This document shows positions 1 through 10,700 of a stretch of 19,634 nt of DNA, piece after piece. The stretch covers positions 1 through 19,634 of the forward strand of contig JAHBMJ010001557.1 in the NCBI GenBank assembly GCA_018398765.1, read 5' to 3'. This DNA is from Chromera velia (lineage: Eukaryota > Sar > Chromeraceae). Under the pieces are notes generated by a model that worked only from the letters and a program-made list of their open reading frames with translations, was not told the DNA's origin and searched no databases. The first letter of the stretch is position 1, and each line of letters opens with the position of its first letter. The translations under genes and the position numbers were made by a program.

Positions 1-165
1 AGAGAGAGAGAGAGAGATGAACAGAGAGAGAGAGAGAGATGAACAGAGAGAGAGAGAGAGAGATGAACAGAGAGAGAGAGAGAGATGAACAGAGAGAGAG
101 AGAGAGAGATGAACAGAGAGAGAGAGAGAGATGAACAGAGAGAGAGAGAGATGAGCAGAGAGAGA
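1..165. repeat. GA-rich minisatellite
   Basis: Runs of GA are interrupted at irregular intervals by the word ATGAACA, giving units of about 16-24 bp, each made of a GA run plus GATGAACA. The window begins inside the array, so its full length is unknown. It lies in the third intron of the RNA-binding-protein gene read on the minus strand, where it appears as a CT-rich tract. Open frames through it encode only Arg/Glu repeats and are not genes. Confidence 0.9.
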
Positions 166-339
166 ATCGAAGGCAAAACGAGAGAGAGGAGACAACTGCA
201 TTGGGAGAGCGCTGCATGTATTGTTGTTTCTGCAAACAACAAACATCTAGGAGGCCTTCCCTGTAAGCTCAGACGAAAGCTTTTACTTCTTCAGCAAAAC
301 ATGAATCAACAGACAAAATGTGCACACCGGGTCACCCAC

Positions 340-1485
340 CATCTGTGCACTCCGGGTTCAGGTTTCCCACAAACACCTTGGTGGTTTCGTTCTCGATTGC
401 CCCCTTCACCTCTACAGTTCTTCCCTTGATGTTGTGCGGGCCCTTGAACAACTCCTCCTTCCTGTCCGTCTCCTCCACAGTCACAAACCCGAACCCTCTC
501 GGCCTCCCCGTCTCCTTCTCTTTGATCACCGCGCAGTCAACGACAGAGAAATTCAGTTTGGTGAAGTACTCCTTCAAGTCGTCTGAAGATAGACACAGAT
601 AAGACAACAGCAGGGGAGGCGAAAAGAAGGCAGGCAGACGGGAAAGAGAAGCAGGCGAGCGTACATTCACTTATTGAAAGAAGAAAATAGACTTTTTCTC
701 TTTCCGTCAGACCCTCTTTATGCATTCCAGCAACCAACAAAACGAAAAAAAAACAGCGCGAGTCTAAAAGCTTTGCGAAAAGAACGGACGCAACCCCTGA
801 AACCCCTCTACCCCCCCTTTCCCCCCCGACTGACCTGTCGAGGTCTCATGGGAGATACCCCCCACGAACACCTTGCTGCAGCATTTCATCGCATCACATT
901 TTTTTGGGAGGGAAGAGGTGAACAGAGAGTGAGTGTGCGCGGGGTGCACGAAAAATGCAAGAACGGAAAGGGAAGAAGTGAACAGAGAGTGAGTGTGCGC
1001 GGGGTGGACGAAAAATGCAAGAACGGAAGGAAAGACAAAGTGAGAAAGGAGTCACCATGAGCACACGAGAGAATAAGAAGGAACGCAGCACATTCAAGGC
1101 AGAAGGTGGCACAGTAAGCTGTTCACAACAGGAAAATCTCGAAGAAAGCGTTGTACATCAGTTCAGCAAGGAAACGAAAAGAGCCCCAAATCACCTTCCT
1201 TCTCCTCTGCACTCTATCTATCCACCCGTCTCTGTTGACGACTGACAGCGCGTTGGGAGGAATCACTTTGCCGCCCCCTTCTCCTGCCATCTGCGTTTCT
1301 CCCTCTCCCTCCACTGGCTGTTGGTCAGCCTCTCCCTGGGCCTCTTCCCCGTTGGCCTCAGCCCCCGCGTCTCCGTTCGTCTGGGGGACCTCGACCTCGG
1401 CCTCTCCTTGATCGGGAGGGATGACGATGTCGCTGTCGTCAGGGACGTCCTGCACCTCCGCTGTTGGGTTCTGGGACTCGTCCAT
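340..1485 (-). CDS. hnRNP A/B-like tandem-RRM RNA-binding protein, 5' part (exons 1-3; cut by window edge)
   Basis: Exons on the minus strand are 1485-1247, 875-835 (only 41 nt) and 582-340. Joined in frame they give about 168 residues. Residues 1-79 are an acidic Glu/Gln/Ala/Gly-rich leader. RRM1 begins at residue 81 with RNP2 (KVFVGGIS, 81-88) and has RNP1 (RGFGFVTV, 122-129). A short linker follows, then RNP2 of a second RRM (KVFVGNL, 162-168) just before the exon 3 donor. The rest of RRM2 must lie beyond position 1, because nothing at 1-339 encodes it. Donors are GTCAGT, GTCAGT and GTGGGT, and acceptors end TGCAG and TTCAG; phases match at every junction (CT|C for Leu, G|AC for Asp). The ATG at 1485 sits in the context CAGCCATGG. 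Closest known architecture: hnRNP A/B/D, DAZAP1, Musashi, Squid, which bind mRNA in nucleus and cytoplasm. The exact orthologue cannot be told from half the protein. Confidence 0.9.
911..1030. repeat. Two-copy 60-bp tandem duplication in intron 1 of the RRM gene
   Basis: Positions 911-970 and 971-1030 align base for base with a period of exactly 60 and only a few differences (for example GAAGAGG/GAAGAAG and GGTGCAC/GGTGGAC). The near identity indicates a recent duplication inside the intron. It has no coding sense on the gene strand. Confidence 0.9.
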
Positions 1486-2723
1486 GGCTGCTTCGCTTTT
1501 CGGTTACTCTCTCTGATGGAGTAGGCAGGGTTACTGTTCTCCTCTAGGAAACTGACGAGCGAGAAAAGAAAACTTTTCCTCTTCTTCCTGCTGGCGAATG
1601 AAAAAAGAGAAGAAAGAACAACCAGCACAGCAAGGAAGAAGGGAAGCAAGTGGGAAGACATGCTGCAATAGGGCCGATCTCTGCAGGTGTTGGAGAATGG
1701 GAGAAAGGAAGGAACATTTTGATTCGCGACAACATTGAGAGACGGTAAGGGCGAGAGGTTATGGCACAATTGAATGAGTTCATGAAAGCACTTCAACAGA
1801 GAGAAGGCAAATTTTACGAGTGTATACGTACAGAAACACGGCAATACTAAGAGACTCAACAACCAGTCTATGGAACGAATCTTAGAGAGACTCACGAGGG
1901 AGGGTGTCAGAAGAAACCACAGGAAAGAGAAGAACTCCACCGCACTTCTCTTCTCGATCGGCCAACAGGCAGCAGGAGAAATCTGCAAGCAGCACTCGCT
2001 CTCCCTCTCAAACACGAGTCTTCCTCTCTCAATCAGAATATGTGTGTCGCCGGAAGGGGGAAAGAGCAAGAGAGTCCTTTCAGCTCTAAACTGAGTTGTC
2101 AATCTGGAGCCCACACAAAAAATACTGATTTTTTTCTGTGCGCCATGGCGATTCTCCGCGTGATCGACATCGACACCCCGGCCTGACATGATCAGTGACA
2201 TCCCGGTGACATCCCCCGAGTCGCGGGTTTCAAAGCATGCAGCAAAGCGGTTAAGCAGGGACAGCAGGGGTGACAAATGGCCCCGGATAACCCGGCTCTG
2301 AGCCTACGGCCATTTCTGCATGGTCCCGGTGTGCGAAAAAAAAGTTCAGAAGTTCTCACTCTGACACTCTGACGCTCTCTCTTCTCGGTGGATTTGAACT
2401 GTCGGTCAGCTGGCACATGCTAGCACTTGCCCCACAGTTTCAAAGAAAGCCGTTCCTGAGAGAGCCAGTCGAAGGTACCGGTTTTCATCTCTCCGCCTTC
2501 CCAAGTCTGTCCTTTTGTTTGCCCGTGGCCCGCTGCTGGCAGTCTTGTCCGTTGACGTAGCCTCTCCCCTTTTTGCTCGCCGGCTCTGGCTGTGTCTCTC
2601 CGACTGACAGTCTGTAGAAGACTGCCGACCGAGAAGAGAAGCCTGCCTTGCCTTTTCCTGCCTTGTCTGCACAGAGGTGTGTAGAAGGAAGGTTGCTCTG
2701 AGGGTGTGGATCATCTAAAAATC
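1486..2723. promoter_or_regulatory. Intergenic spacer between two divergently transcribed genes
   Basis: The RRM gene leaves this spacer on the minus strand from 1485 and the mitochondrial-protein gene leaves it on the plus strand from 2724, so both promoters and both 5' UTRs must be here. The left part (about 1545-2100) is purine-rich on the plus strand, like the non-coding DNA of the RRM gene, and may be its 5' UTR or a UTR intron. The right part (2400-2700) is a more balanced sequence. I see no convincing TATA box or other core element. Long open frames here have no domain or protein-like composition. Confidence 0.5.
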
Positions 2724-3392
2724 ATGTCACGGGCACTTCTAAACGGGCAGAGGGTTTTGACCCCTGCTCTCTCTCGTGCAGGCACGGGTCTAGGGGGAGG
2801 ACGTGCGTTTCCCTCCTTGATAGCGCTGCAACAAAGGGATCGACTTGGGCGACCTCGTTTTTTCGGGTCGCACGTGATTGAACACCCGGGCATTCCCAAG
2901 ATGTTTGTGGTAAAGGTGGACAAACAGTCCTGGGACGTGGAGAGTGACTTTGATCACGAAGTCATGACAAGGGACGAATTTGGCGTTCCTGCGCACATCC
3001 CGCCCGAAGTAGCAACAACCATCAAGCACACGTATTACGTACCACCCCAGTACTACCCTTTTCTAAAAAAGCTGGGGGAGGACACACCGGAGATGAAGCC
3101 TTACTGCGATAAGTTGATCAAGATGGAGTTGACGTTCGATGACTTCGAGGAGATGTTCTACAAGTTCGCACGGCCTCTGAAGATCCAGAGAAGTCTGATT
3201 CCCCTGCCGTACAGATCCGCAGAGGAAAGATCGAAAGAAGCAGAGGTGGCGTGGGAAAGCGCGTGGCTCTCCTTTCGGCAGAGAGTACAAGGAGGTGAGT
3301 GAGTGAGTGAGCGAGGGTGCGTATCCGTCCGTCAGCCTCTCTCTCCCTCCCTCCCTCCCTCCCTCCCTCCCTCCCTCCGTCCCTCCCTCCCT

Positions 3393-3428
<36 letters not shown>

Positions 3429-3431
3429 AAA

Positions 3432-3464
<33 letters not shown>

Positions 3465-3480
3465 TCCTTCCTTCCTTCCT

Positions 3481-3517
<37 letters not shown>

Positions 3518-3955
3518 TTTCTTTTCTTTCTTTTCTTTCTTTCCTTTCTTTCCTTTCTTTCCTCTCTTTCCTTTCTCTTTCCTTTCTCTTTCCTTTCTCT
3601 TTCCTTTCTCTTTCCTTTCTCTTTCCTTTCTCTTTCCTTTCTCTTTCCCTTCTCTTTCCTTTCTCTTTCCTTTCTCTTTCCTTTCTCTTTCCTTTCTCTT
3701 TCCTTTCTCTTTCCTTTCTCTTTCCTTTCTCTTTCCTTTTTCTTTCCTTTTTCTTTCCTTTTTCTTTCTTTTTTCTTTCCTTTTTCTTTCCTTTTTCTTT
3801 CCTTTTTCTTTCCTTTTTCTTTCCTTTTTCTCTCCTTTCTTTCCTTTCTTTCTTTTTTTCTTTTCTTTTCTTTTCTTTTCTTTTCTTTCTTTTCTTTCGT
3901 TTCTTCTTTCTTTCTTTCGTTTCTTTCGTTTCTTTCTTTTCTTTCTTTCTTTCTT

Positions 3956-3986
<31 letters not shown>

Positions 3987-4587
3987 TTTCTTTCTTTCTT
4001 TCTTTCCGTCTGTCTCTCTGTGTGTCTGTGTGTTTTCGTGGCTATGGGCATTCCTCCTTGTCCGCCTGAAAGTCTGGCAATGTATGCAAGGGAACACGCG
4101 CGCGCGCGTGTGTCTGTCGTGTGTAATCTCTTCCTCCCTTCCCTCCTTCCTTTCTCCTTCCGGAATTTCTTTCTGTCTTTTCATTCACACACCCGGGGGG
4201 TCCCCTCTGTGACGAGAGGAGCCTTTTGTCGCTTTTTGCCGTCCTTCCGGTTTGCGTGCTGCTTCTCCATTCCATCCAAGATTTCAACCCGTGCAGTCAC
4301 CACACATGTGAAAGTTGTGACGTTCATTACTTCTCCGTCTTTGTAGTTGTTTGTTTGTTTGTGTTTCTCCTCCCTCTGCCTGCCCACCCTTGTTCTTTCT
4401 TGTTTGTTCTGCAGACTATTACGCAAAGATGGGACTTCGGGACTATTTTATTGGGATGGGCATTGGTACGTTCTACGCATGGCTGTGGATCGACTACCAC
4501 AGGCAGTACAGAATCGATATGAAGCTCTACTATCTGGAGGCTCCCGAACACAAAGTCAACTGGGTGATCCCTAGAGGAGATCTCTAG
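2724..4587 (+). CDS. Putative mitochondrial single-pass membrane protein (unrecognised family), two exons
   Basis: Exon 1 is 2724-3294 and exon 2 is 4415-4587, joined across a 1,120-nt intron (donor GGAG|GTGAGT, acceptor TTCTGCAG|AC, split codon G|AC for Asp) to give 247 residues. The first usable ATG is 2724; the frame is open upstream only to a GTG. Residues 1 to about 45 contain many Arg and almost no acidic residues, as in a mitochondrial presequence. The body (about 60-185) is a mixed soluble region rich in Tyr, Phe and acidic residues (for example VPPQYYPFLKKLGED). After the intron, residues about 201-217 form one hydrophobic aromatic helix (YFIGMGIGTFYAWLWI), followed by a basic-aromatic tail. 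Small presequence-bearing one-helix proteins of this kind are often accessory subunits of inner-membrane respiratory complexes or ATP synthase, and such subunits diverge strongly in alveolates. That role is inference; I do not recognise the family. Confidence 0.85.
3336..4020 (+). repeat. Polypyrimidine microsatellite block inside the intron (CCCT, CTTT, CTTTC/CTTTCC, CTGT arrays)
   Basis: About 0.6 kb of sense-strand sequence is almost pure C and T, with a handful of interruptions (one G near 3379, an AAAA at about 3429-3432, scattered G after 3898). It passes from CCCT units through CTTT, then 6-7 bp CTTTCC/CTTTTTC units, back to CTTT, and ends in CTGT repeats. Its periodicity leaves very long open frames on both strands encoding Phe/Ser/Leu or Lys/Glu/Arg repeats; these are artefacts. 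Such mirror-rich homopurine-homopyrimidine DNA can form triplexes (H-DNA). Confidence 0.95.
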
Positions 4588-6230
4588 AGAGAGAGAGAGG
4601 AAGAGAGAGAGACGCTTTGGTGTCCAGAGAGTAGAGTAGAAGAGAAGAGAAAAGAGAGACGTGGGGTCGGTCTGTGTGTCTGTGTCCGGCCGGCATGCTT
4701 GGGTTGCTCTTTGTGTTCTTTTTTTTGTTTCACGCACATGGCAACATACCCTGGGTGGGAGAGAGGGGAGAGGGGACTGGGTGAATAGAGAAGACAGGGG
4801 AGGAGGGTGAGGTGCCAAAGTGCTTCTTTCGTTCTTTCTTCCCTTGTGTGTCTCTTGGTCAGTCGGTCAAGAGCTGAACCTTTTTTTCCCCGATTCATTT
4901 ATATGCGAAGGCGTTCATTCCCTGCCTGTGTGTGTGATGGAGGGGGCTTCTTTGGGTGCATTTCGGTCTGCTTTGTTTCTTGTGTTGTGATGGGAGAGTG
5001 GATGGCCGGCAGACAATCCGTCTGTCTGTGTGCTTCTTCTTCCTCCTCATGTCCTGGCCTGTTCATCAATCATGCAATTTCTTTCTTTCTTCTTTGTCCT
5101 TGCTCTTCTCTTCTCTTCGCCTCAAGAGGAGGGAAAAGAAAAAACGACAAAACACTACGTTTGATACACGAAAGAACGGAATGAAAAAGAAGAAAAAGTA
5201 GAAGCACTCCTGGTTCGATCCGTCCTTTCTCATTTCCGTTAATTTTGTTTTGTGGGTCTCGCCGTGTGAATTCCTCCGGGACCTTCCTTGTAAAGTTGGC
5301 TGGATGGATGCATCAATGGATGGATTGTTTCGAAGGTCCTTCCGTCCCTTTGTCTTCCTTCCTTCAATCATTGAAAGCCAACATGCAAACAGGCATGTCT
5401 GATCAATCGAAGGGGAGGGGGGGAACGGGCGTGTCGTGTCGTGTCAGACCGCACTCTCCGTCGAATGCATGAGGAGCGAATGTATGTGTATGAATCTATG
5501 GATCAGTGACAAATGAGTGAGTGAGTGAATGAACGCGTTCACCCAAGGATGAATGGATGGATGCTTGCTTGTCTCGTGCTTCAATGAATCCCATGAAAGG
5601 AGAAGGGCAAGTGCGCCCGCGTTTGCTTGTACACGTTTGGGAGGGGGGGGAGGGATTTGGGGCAAAAAGGAAAGACGCAAAGCGGTCACTTACCCACTGA
5701 AGGGATGGGGGGAGAGTCGCATCTCCCTCGATCTGTCTCTCTCTTGTATCTCTCTCGGTCTCTTCCTCTCTCTTTCTGAGAGACTCTGACACCAGCCCTC
5801 TCTTTCTCTTCTCTTGTCGCGCCAACGTGCTGCGACGACCTAGCTGCCTGTCTTCCCTCTCTGTCTCTCTGGAGCGATGTGCCGGTCAATGAGCCGGTAG
5901 AGGCCGGATGGTGGATCGATCGATGCAGAGAGGGGAGATATGCCGGCTCAATCGGGCTCCACCAATGCGTTAGTTGCTGCCTGTCTCAGTTGAGTGCCTT
6001 GAAGGGCCCATTCGGGTGGATCATTTTGAACTCCCCTCGACTTTCATACCAGTGGCGTCTTGTGTCAGTCGAGCAAGCGAACGTTTGGGCTATTCCATCC
6101 ATCAGAGGCCGATGGATGGATGTTTGTCATTGAGTCTGATCGATAGAAGGCCGGCAGCGACTAAGGAAGCCTTCTGCTGGCCTGATAAATTGCACCGGCT
6201 TATACACAGTCGATCATCGATCTCATTCCT
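4588..6230. other. Intergenic: 3' flank of the mitochondrial-protein gene and simple-sequence DNA; no gene seen
   Basis: Immediately after the stop codon comes a GA-rich 3' flank, then mixed low-complexity sequence with many four-base words (GGAT, GATC, GAGT, TGAA) in short arrays, for example at 5300-5330, 5505-5565 and 5916-5930. I found no pair of open segments joinable with good splice sites into a recognisable protein, no RNA gene, and no clear AATAAA close to the stop. Confidence 0.5.
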
Positions 6231-6790
6231 AAAAGAAGTTTTGGGCCTAGTTTTAGGCTCAGTAACCTTAATTTTGGGCTTATATTGAACAGATCAATCA
6301 TATACGTAAGTTAAGGTATCAGATTTAGTTGTGGACAGTGTAACTTACACTTTAATTTAAAGATAATTTTACGTATGTATGGAATGAAGTGCTGAATAAT
6401 ATAGGATACTGTATGATAGTGAATAATATGATTAAAGATGATAGGATAAAATTAGATAAAATTATATGAAATCACAAATCATACTAGAAATCATAAGATG
6501 CGAATATGATGGCGTTGTGTGGTATAACCTAAAGTATAACTTAGTACTAATTAGGTGCATATGAACAGCACTTTTTTATAGTTGGTCGTCTTGAAACTGG
6601 GCCGATATGTTTCAACAGGACAAACTTATCAAATTTAAACTTTTATATACTTTTATATCATTATTTTTTATATATACTCCCCCCCCCCTTAAAAGTTAAA
6701 ACCAGACTAAACCAGACCGAAATCCTTCAGCGGGTATCAGCAAGACACCTATATCGATCAAAAAAGAATAAAGCTTTTGTATACCCCCCA
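6231..6790. other. AT-rich island, origin unknown
   Basis: Composition switches abruptly from about half GC to strongly AT-rich and back. There is no open frame of interest. A 15-base perfect palindrome (AGTGTAAcTTACACT) lies at 6337-6351, and AT-rich self-complementary words surround it. By analogy with the AT-rich island downstream of the large gene, which holds two transposons, this may be a degraded mobile element. I could not find matching terminal repeats or a target-site duplication here. Confidence 0.4.
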
Positions 6791-7705
6791 GCCTACCTTT
6801 GAACGGGTTAGTGATTCAACTGGACAGTGGGGACACCCACCAATATCAAAAACTTTTGTTAAACTCCTGCAAACTCCCCGGCATGCAGCAGCAATGCGAG
6901 ACGCCCCCCCCCCCACCCGCCATCCTGCGCGGGCCTCGGGCCCCCGCTTCGTACAGCATGCAGTAAAAACCCTCCATATAAGCCAAGCTCTGTGAGCCTC
7001 TGCAGCTTTTATCAGCTTTTTTTTTTGAAACTAAACTTCTTATTCAATGCATTCGGTTCAGTCTATCAGCTTTTTGATCTCTTTGTCATCTTCTCCGGTC
7101 ACTTCATGTGCACTCAGTGCCACCAACGTTTGCCGTTTCCCAAGCTGATCGAGCGCCTGCCTGAGATGCTCTCTTCTCGTGTGAGGTAAAGTGCATTAAC
7201 GTTCTAGGGATCCGTTTGATTTTCTTCCCACGGCAGCAAGTCACAGTCGTCTCGAAGTCACGTGCACGTCTCTCCACTGCTCTGCCTTCCTTTGTGTTGG
7301 TGAGATCTCTGTCGCAAGGGGCGGACAAAACAGAAAAATCAATCAAGCGCGTTTAATCTCTTCTTCCTGTGAGAAGAACAGCATTGCATCAAACTTGGCA
7401 TTTCCCGCCAGGTTTTGCGTCGCTGTCCTCCCATCTGGGAGAGAAATTGAGAATTCATTTAAGCTTGCGATTGAGTTGTACCAAGAAGAAGTAAAGTGTC
7501 CTGGTTGTTCTTTCTCATCCCAGCTATTCTTTTTTCCTTCTTCTTTGTCTCAGTCATTCAAGACTGAAGAAGGAGGAGGTTCCAGTGCAGTGGAGTAAAA
7601 GGGTCTCTGAGTCAGTCAGAGGGTCTTGTCCCTGAATTCTTTTCGGAGATCCCCTAGCTCTTCGAGAATCTTTGTGTCAAGAGGCAAAGGAAAAACGAAG
7701 AGAGG
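6791..7705. promoter_or_regulatory. 5' flank of the CBM20 gene (promoter and 5' UTR expected)
   Basis: This stretch lies directly upstream of the start codon of the large CBM20 gene. It includes a C-homopolymer patch near 6904-6915 and a GC-rich patch to about 6950. A TATA-like word (CATATAAG) lies near 6975, but its distance from the start codon (about 730 nt) means it would act only with a long leader or UTR intron. From about 7200 the sequence is moderately complex without a supportable coding exon. Promoter position is inferred from gene order only. Confidence 0.35.
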
Positions 7706-10700
7706 ATGGCGTTCAACGATCTTGTTACAGGTTCGCTTTTTCATTTATTCATTCTTTTGCCTTCTGTCTCCCGTCTTGGTGAACAAAAAAAAAACAAAGA
7801 ACAAGAAAAGAGGAGGTTCTTTAATGTGCCGTCTCCATTCCGTCTACCAGCTGCGGCACTGCTCGAGTCTTTCTGCGGTCTCTTTTCTTCATCATGGAAG
7901 AGGTGGCTTGATCCTTCTCTTTTTTTTTCGGTCTCTGTCTGTCACTTTGGGTCTGCCTCTCCCAGAGACTTGTAAAGGTTCTTCGTTCTCCTTCTCGTTC
8001 GAAACACACTCTCGACGGTTCACATAAATGACGCACGCACAGTTGCTTGGGCGCAGTCAGCCTGTAGGCGCTTTGGATGACTTACACCACCCATGTGATT
8101 GTCAATCAACGCCACTCATTCCCTTCTGCATGTTTTCTGCAGTCCTCTCTTTCTGCTCGGGTCCCCCTCCGCCCTCTGTGGAGCACATCCGGTTGACTTT
8201 GCGTTGCGTGTGCTTCGAGGCCGACAGAGACGGGTCCGAGGAAGTGCGCGCAGTTGGGAACGTTCCTCAAATGGGCCAGTGGTGTGTGGCGAGGGGGTTG
8301 AGGTTCAAGAGGGAGACCGTGGAGGGGGGGAATGGGAATGGGAATCCAAATCTTTGGATCTCCTCTGAATTGTTTGTGAAACCCGAGACGTTGGTTGAGT
8401 TCCGGCTCGTGCTAGTGGGCCGTGAAAGCGAAAAGGAGAACGGACGCCCCGGCCCCAATGTGCCCATAGTATATTGGGAGCCGACGAACAGATCCCGTCA
8501 CTTTCCGGTTCCTGAGACGGGTTCGTGTGAGAGCGCGTACTTCCTTCTCGGGTGTTCCTGGGGTGAGTTGAACTTGGCAGGTGCGTGGCTTGGGCCTTCG
8601 TCGTGTCTTGCAGAGATGAAGGCGCGGTTGGAGTGGTGGTGGAAAGGGAGGAAAATTCTGGAAGCCAGAGAGAAGTTGAGGGGGGGAGTGGGTGGGGAGG
8701 AGACAGAAGAGACGGGAGCGAATTCCGAAAGCCCCCTTGTATCCTCCAAGTGGGATCTTCTTGAGAAACAGTTAGATAAGTACAAACAAACAGCAAAAGA
8801 GCAGATACTGCAGATGGTCAAATCAAGGGAGGAGAGAGCAAGAGAACGCGAAGAAAAGAGAGAGAAGGAGAGAGAGAGAATTCGAGAAGCCGTCAAGAAG
8901 GCAAGGCAGGAAGCCGCACAAAAAGAAGAAGAAGAGAAAAAGGGGATGAAGTCTTCTTCTTCGTCTTCTTCTTGTCAAAAGTCTCTGAAGACCCTGGACA
9001 GGGATAGGGAGAAGAATTCAGAGATAGCAAAAGAAGAAGTCTCCTCTATCAAGAAAATGAACACACAAACATGCCAAGAAGAAGATCAACTCAAGAAGAA
9101 GATCAACGATGGCGTTCCTTTGACAGAGATCTTTGACGAGATTAACAGAAGGAGAAAAGAAGTGGTAAAAGAGTGGATGAGGATGGAAAGGGAGAAGAAG
9201 GAAGACACAGAGGCACGAATAGAAGAAGTGAAAGAAGAGACGTGTGGAGACAGGGAGAAGACTTGCCCTCCGTCTTCTTCAAAAGAGCAGACAGACACAC
9301 AGGGGGGGGATGGGAGCGTGGAAGGGAGAAAGAAGGAGGGGTGTGTTGAGGATAACGTGGAGGATGAGTGCCTTGTTCCCATGAGGGATGATCTCATCCC
9401 TCTTCATTTTTCCGTTCTGAAAGAATTGCCATCCACCTGCAGCACGAACTGCCCCCCTTCCTCTTCTTCCCCTTCCTCTTTCTCGAATGTTCCCGGAAGT
9501 TCAGAGGAGAAGACAGAGGTTGAGTCCCTCAAGTCCTCCTTGCAATATTTGAATAACATGAACCGCGGAATGCAAACGGAGTTCCTACGGCTTCAGTCTC
9601 TAGCAGCTCTGGGGAAGTTGAAGGAGTCAGGAAGTCTGCAGGCAGCAGCGGCAGCAGCAGCAGGGGGGACGTCGGCTTCTTCTTTTGCGTCTTCGTCTTC
9701 CTCTTCTTCCTCTTGTGATAAGAGAGAGAATGAAACTTCTTCTGCGTCTTCGTCTTCCTCTTCTTCCTCTTGTGATAAGAGAGAGAACGAAACTTCTTCT
9801 GCGTCTGCGTCTTCCTCTGCCTCTGTTACGAAAGAAAAGGAAAAGGGGGGGGAGAAAACGGAAGAAGAAGAACAAGAAGAAGCTCTTTCCGACTCTCCCA
9901 AGTCGTCTGCAGGTTTTTTGAGCCGCGTGGTTGGCAAATTTGGATTATCTTTTGGGGGGTGGAGGAAGGAGGAAACGAAGAAAAAGGAGGAAGAGATCAA
10001 GGAAGGACAGAAGGAAAAAGAAAAAGAAAAAAGTCTGCCTGATGAGAAGGAAACTTGCCCCCCCGCTTCGCTTGAGGAGAAAAAAAAAGAGACGGTTGAA
10101 GAGGAGACGGCCGCCAACCCGCTGCCTCCTCAGAAGACACCAACTGATGATGATGCACCCCCATTGCCTGACTCTACGGAGCAACTGTTGAAAGCACTTG
10201 AAGAAAAAAGAAAGGAAGGCATAGAGCGTGCTTATGAATTTGGCAGGATGATAGGACGGAATGCTCTAAGTCCGAACGATCCGGCCGTCCGATCGATTTT
10301 CGAGGCCGCGGGATTGACACTGCCCGTCAGTCTGTCAGCAGAGCAGCCGGAGCCTGACAGTTGTGCGAAGAAAAGTGGGCAGAGCAGGGCACCCCCCGAG
10401 AAACAGAAACCAAAGCCACGCATGCCTCCCGACATCCCTCTGAATGCCGTTGATATGCCACCCGAGTTGGCCGCGTTGTTAGGGAATGCGGTGAGTCACC
10501 AGCCTCCCGCAGACGGAAAGAAAGAGGGAAGAGGGCGGGGGGAAAAAGAGGAAAAGGAAGAGGGAAAGAAAGAGGGAAGAGGGCGGGGGGAAAAAGAGGA
10601 AAAGGAAGAGGAAAGGGGAGAGGGGGACAGGCGGGAGGCTCTGCATTCTATTGGTTCCCGCTTGGCCAAAAGTGACGATCCTGGGATCATGTCTGAAGAA

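Noticed and set aside
1-165. CRISPR-like array from the regularly spaced ATGAACA words
   Set aside because: Spacers are GA runs rather than unique sequence; this is a minisatellite in a eukaryotic intron.
2145-2186. 14-codon open frame with an ideal ATG context (GCCATGG)
   Set aside because: It could be an upstream ORF of the plus-strand gene, but it is over 500 nt away, nothing shows that it is transcribed, and such short frames are frequent.
1263-2276. 337-codon open frame on the minus strand overlapping exon 1 of the RRM gene
   Set aside because: It is out of frame with the convincing acidic leader joined to RRM1, has low-complexity composition and no domain; most of it is the spacer.
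2706-2723. Upstream extension of the mitochondrial protein by six codons
   Set aside because: The extension begins with GTG, not ATG; the first ATG in frame is 2724 and begins a typical presequence.
3063-4346. Very long open frames on both strands (up to about 370 codons) encoding Phe/Ser/Leu or Lys/Glu/Arg repeats
   Set aside because: They are produced by the CTTT-type microsatellite, which has no stop codon in its frames. The segment is an intron with clean splice sites on both sides.
8028-8142. ATG at 8028 as start of the CBM20 protein, giving a contiguous open frame
   Set aside because: An upstream ATG at 7706 with a phase-matched donor and a strong acceptor at 8142 gives a better start. 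The 8028-8142 sequence looks like intron end (pyrimidine tract before TTTTCTGCAG). Kept as an alternative start only.
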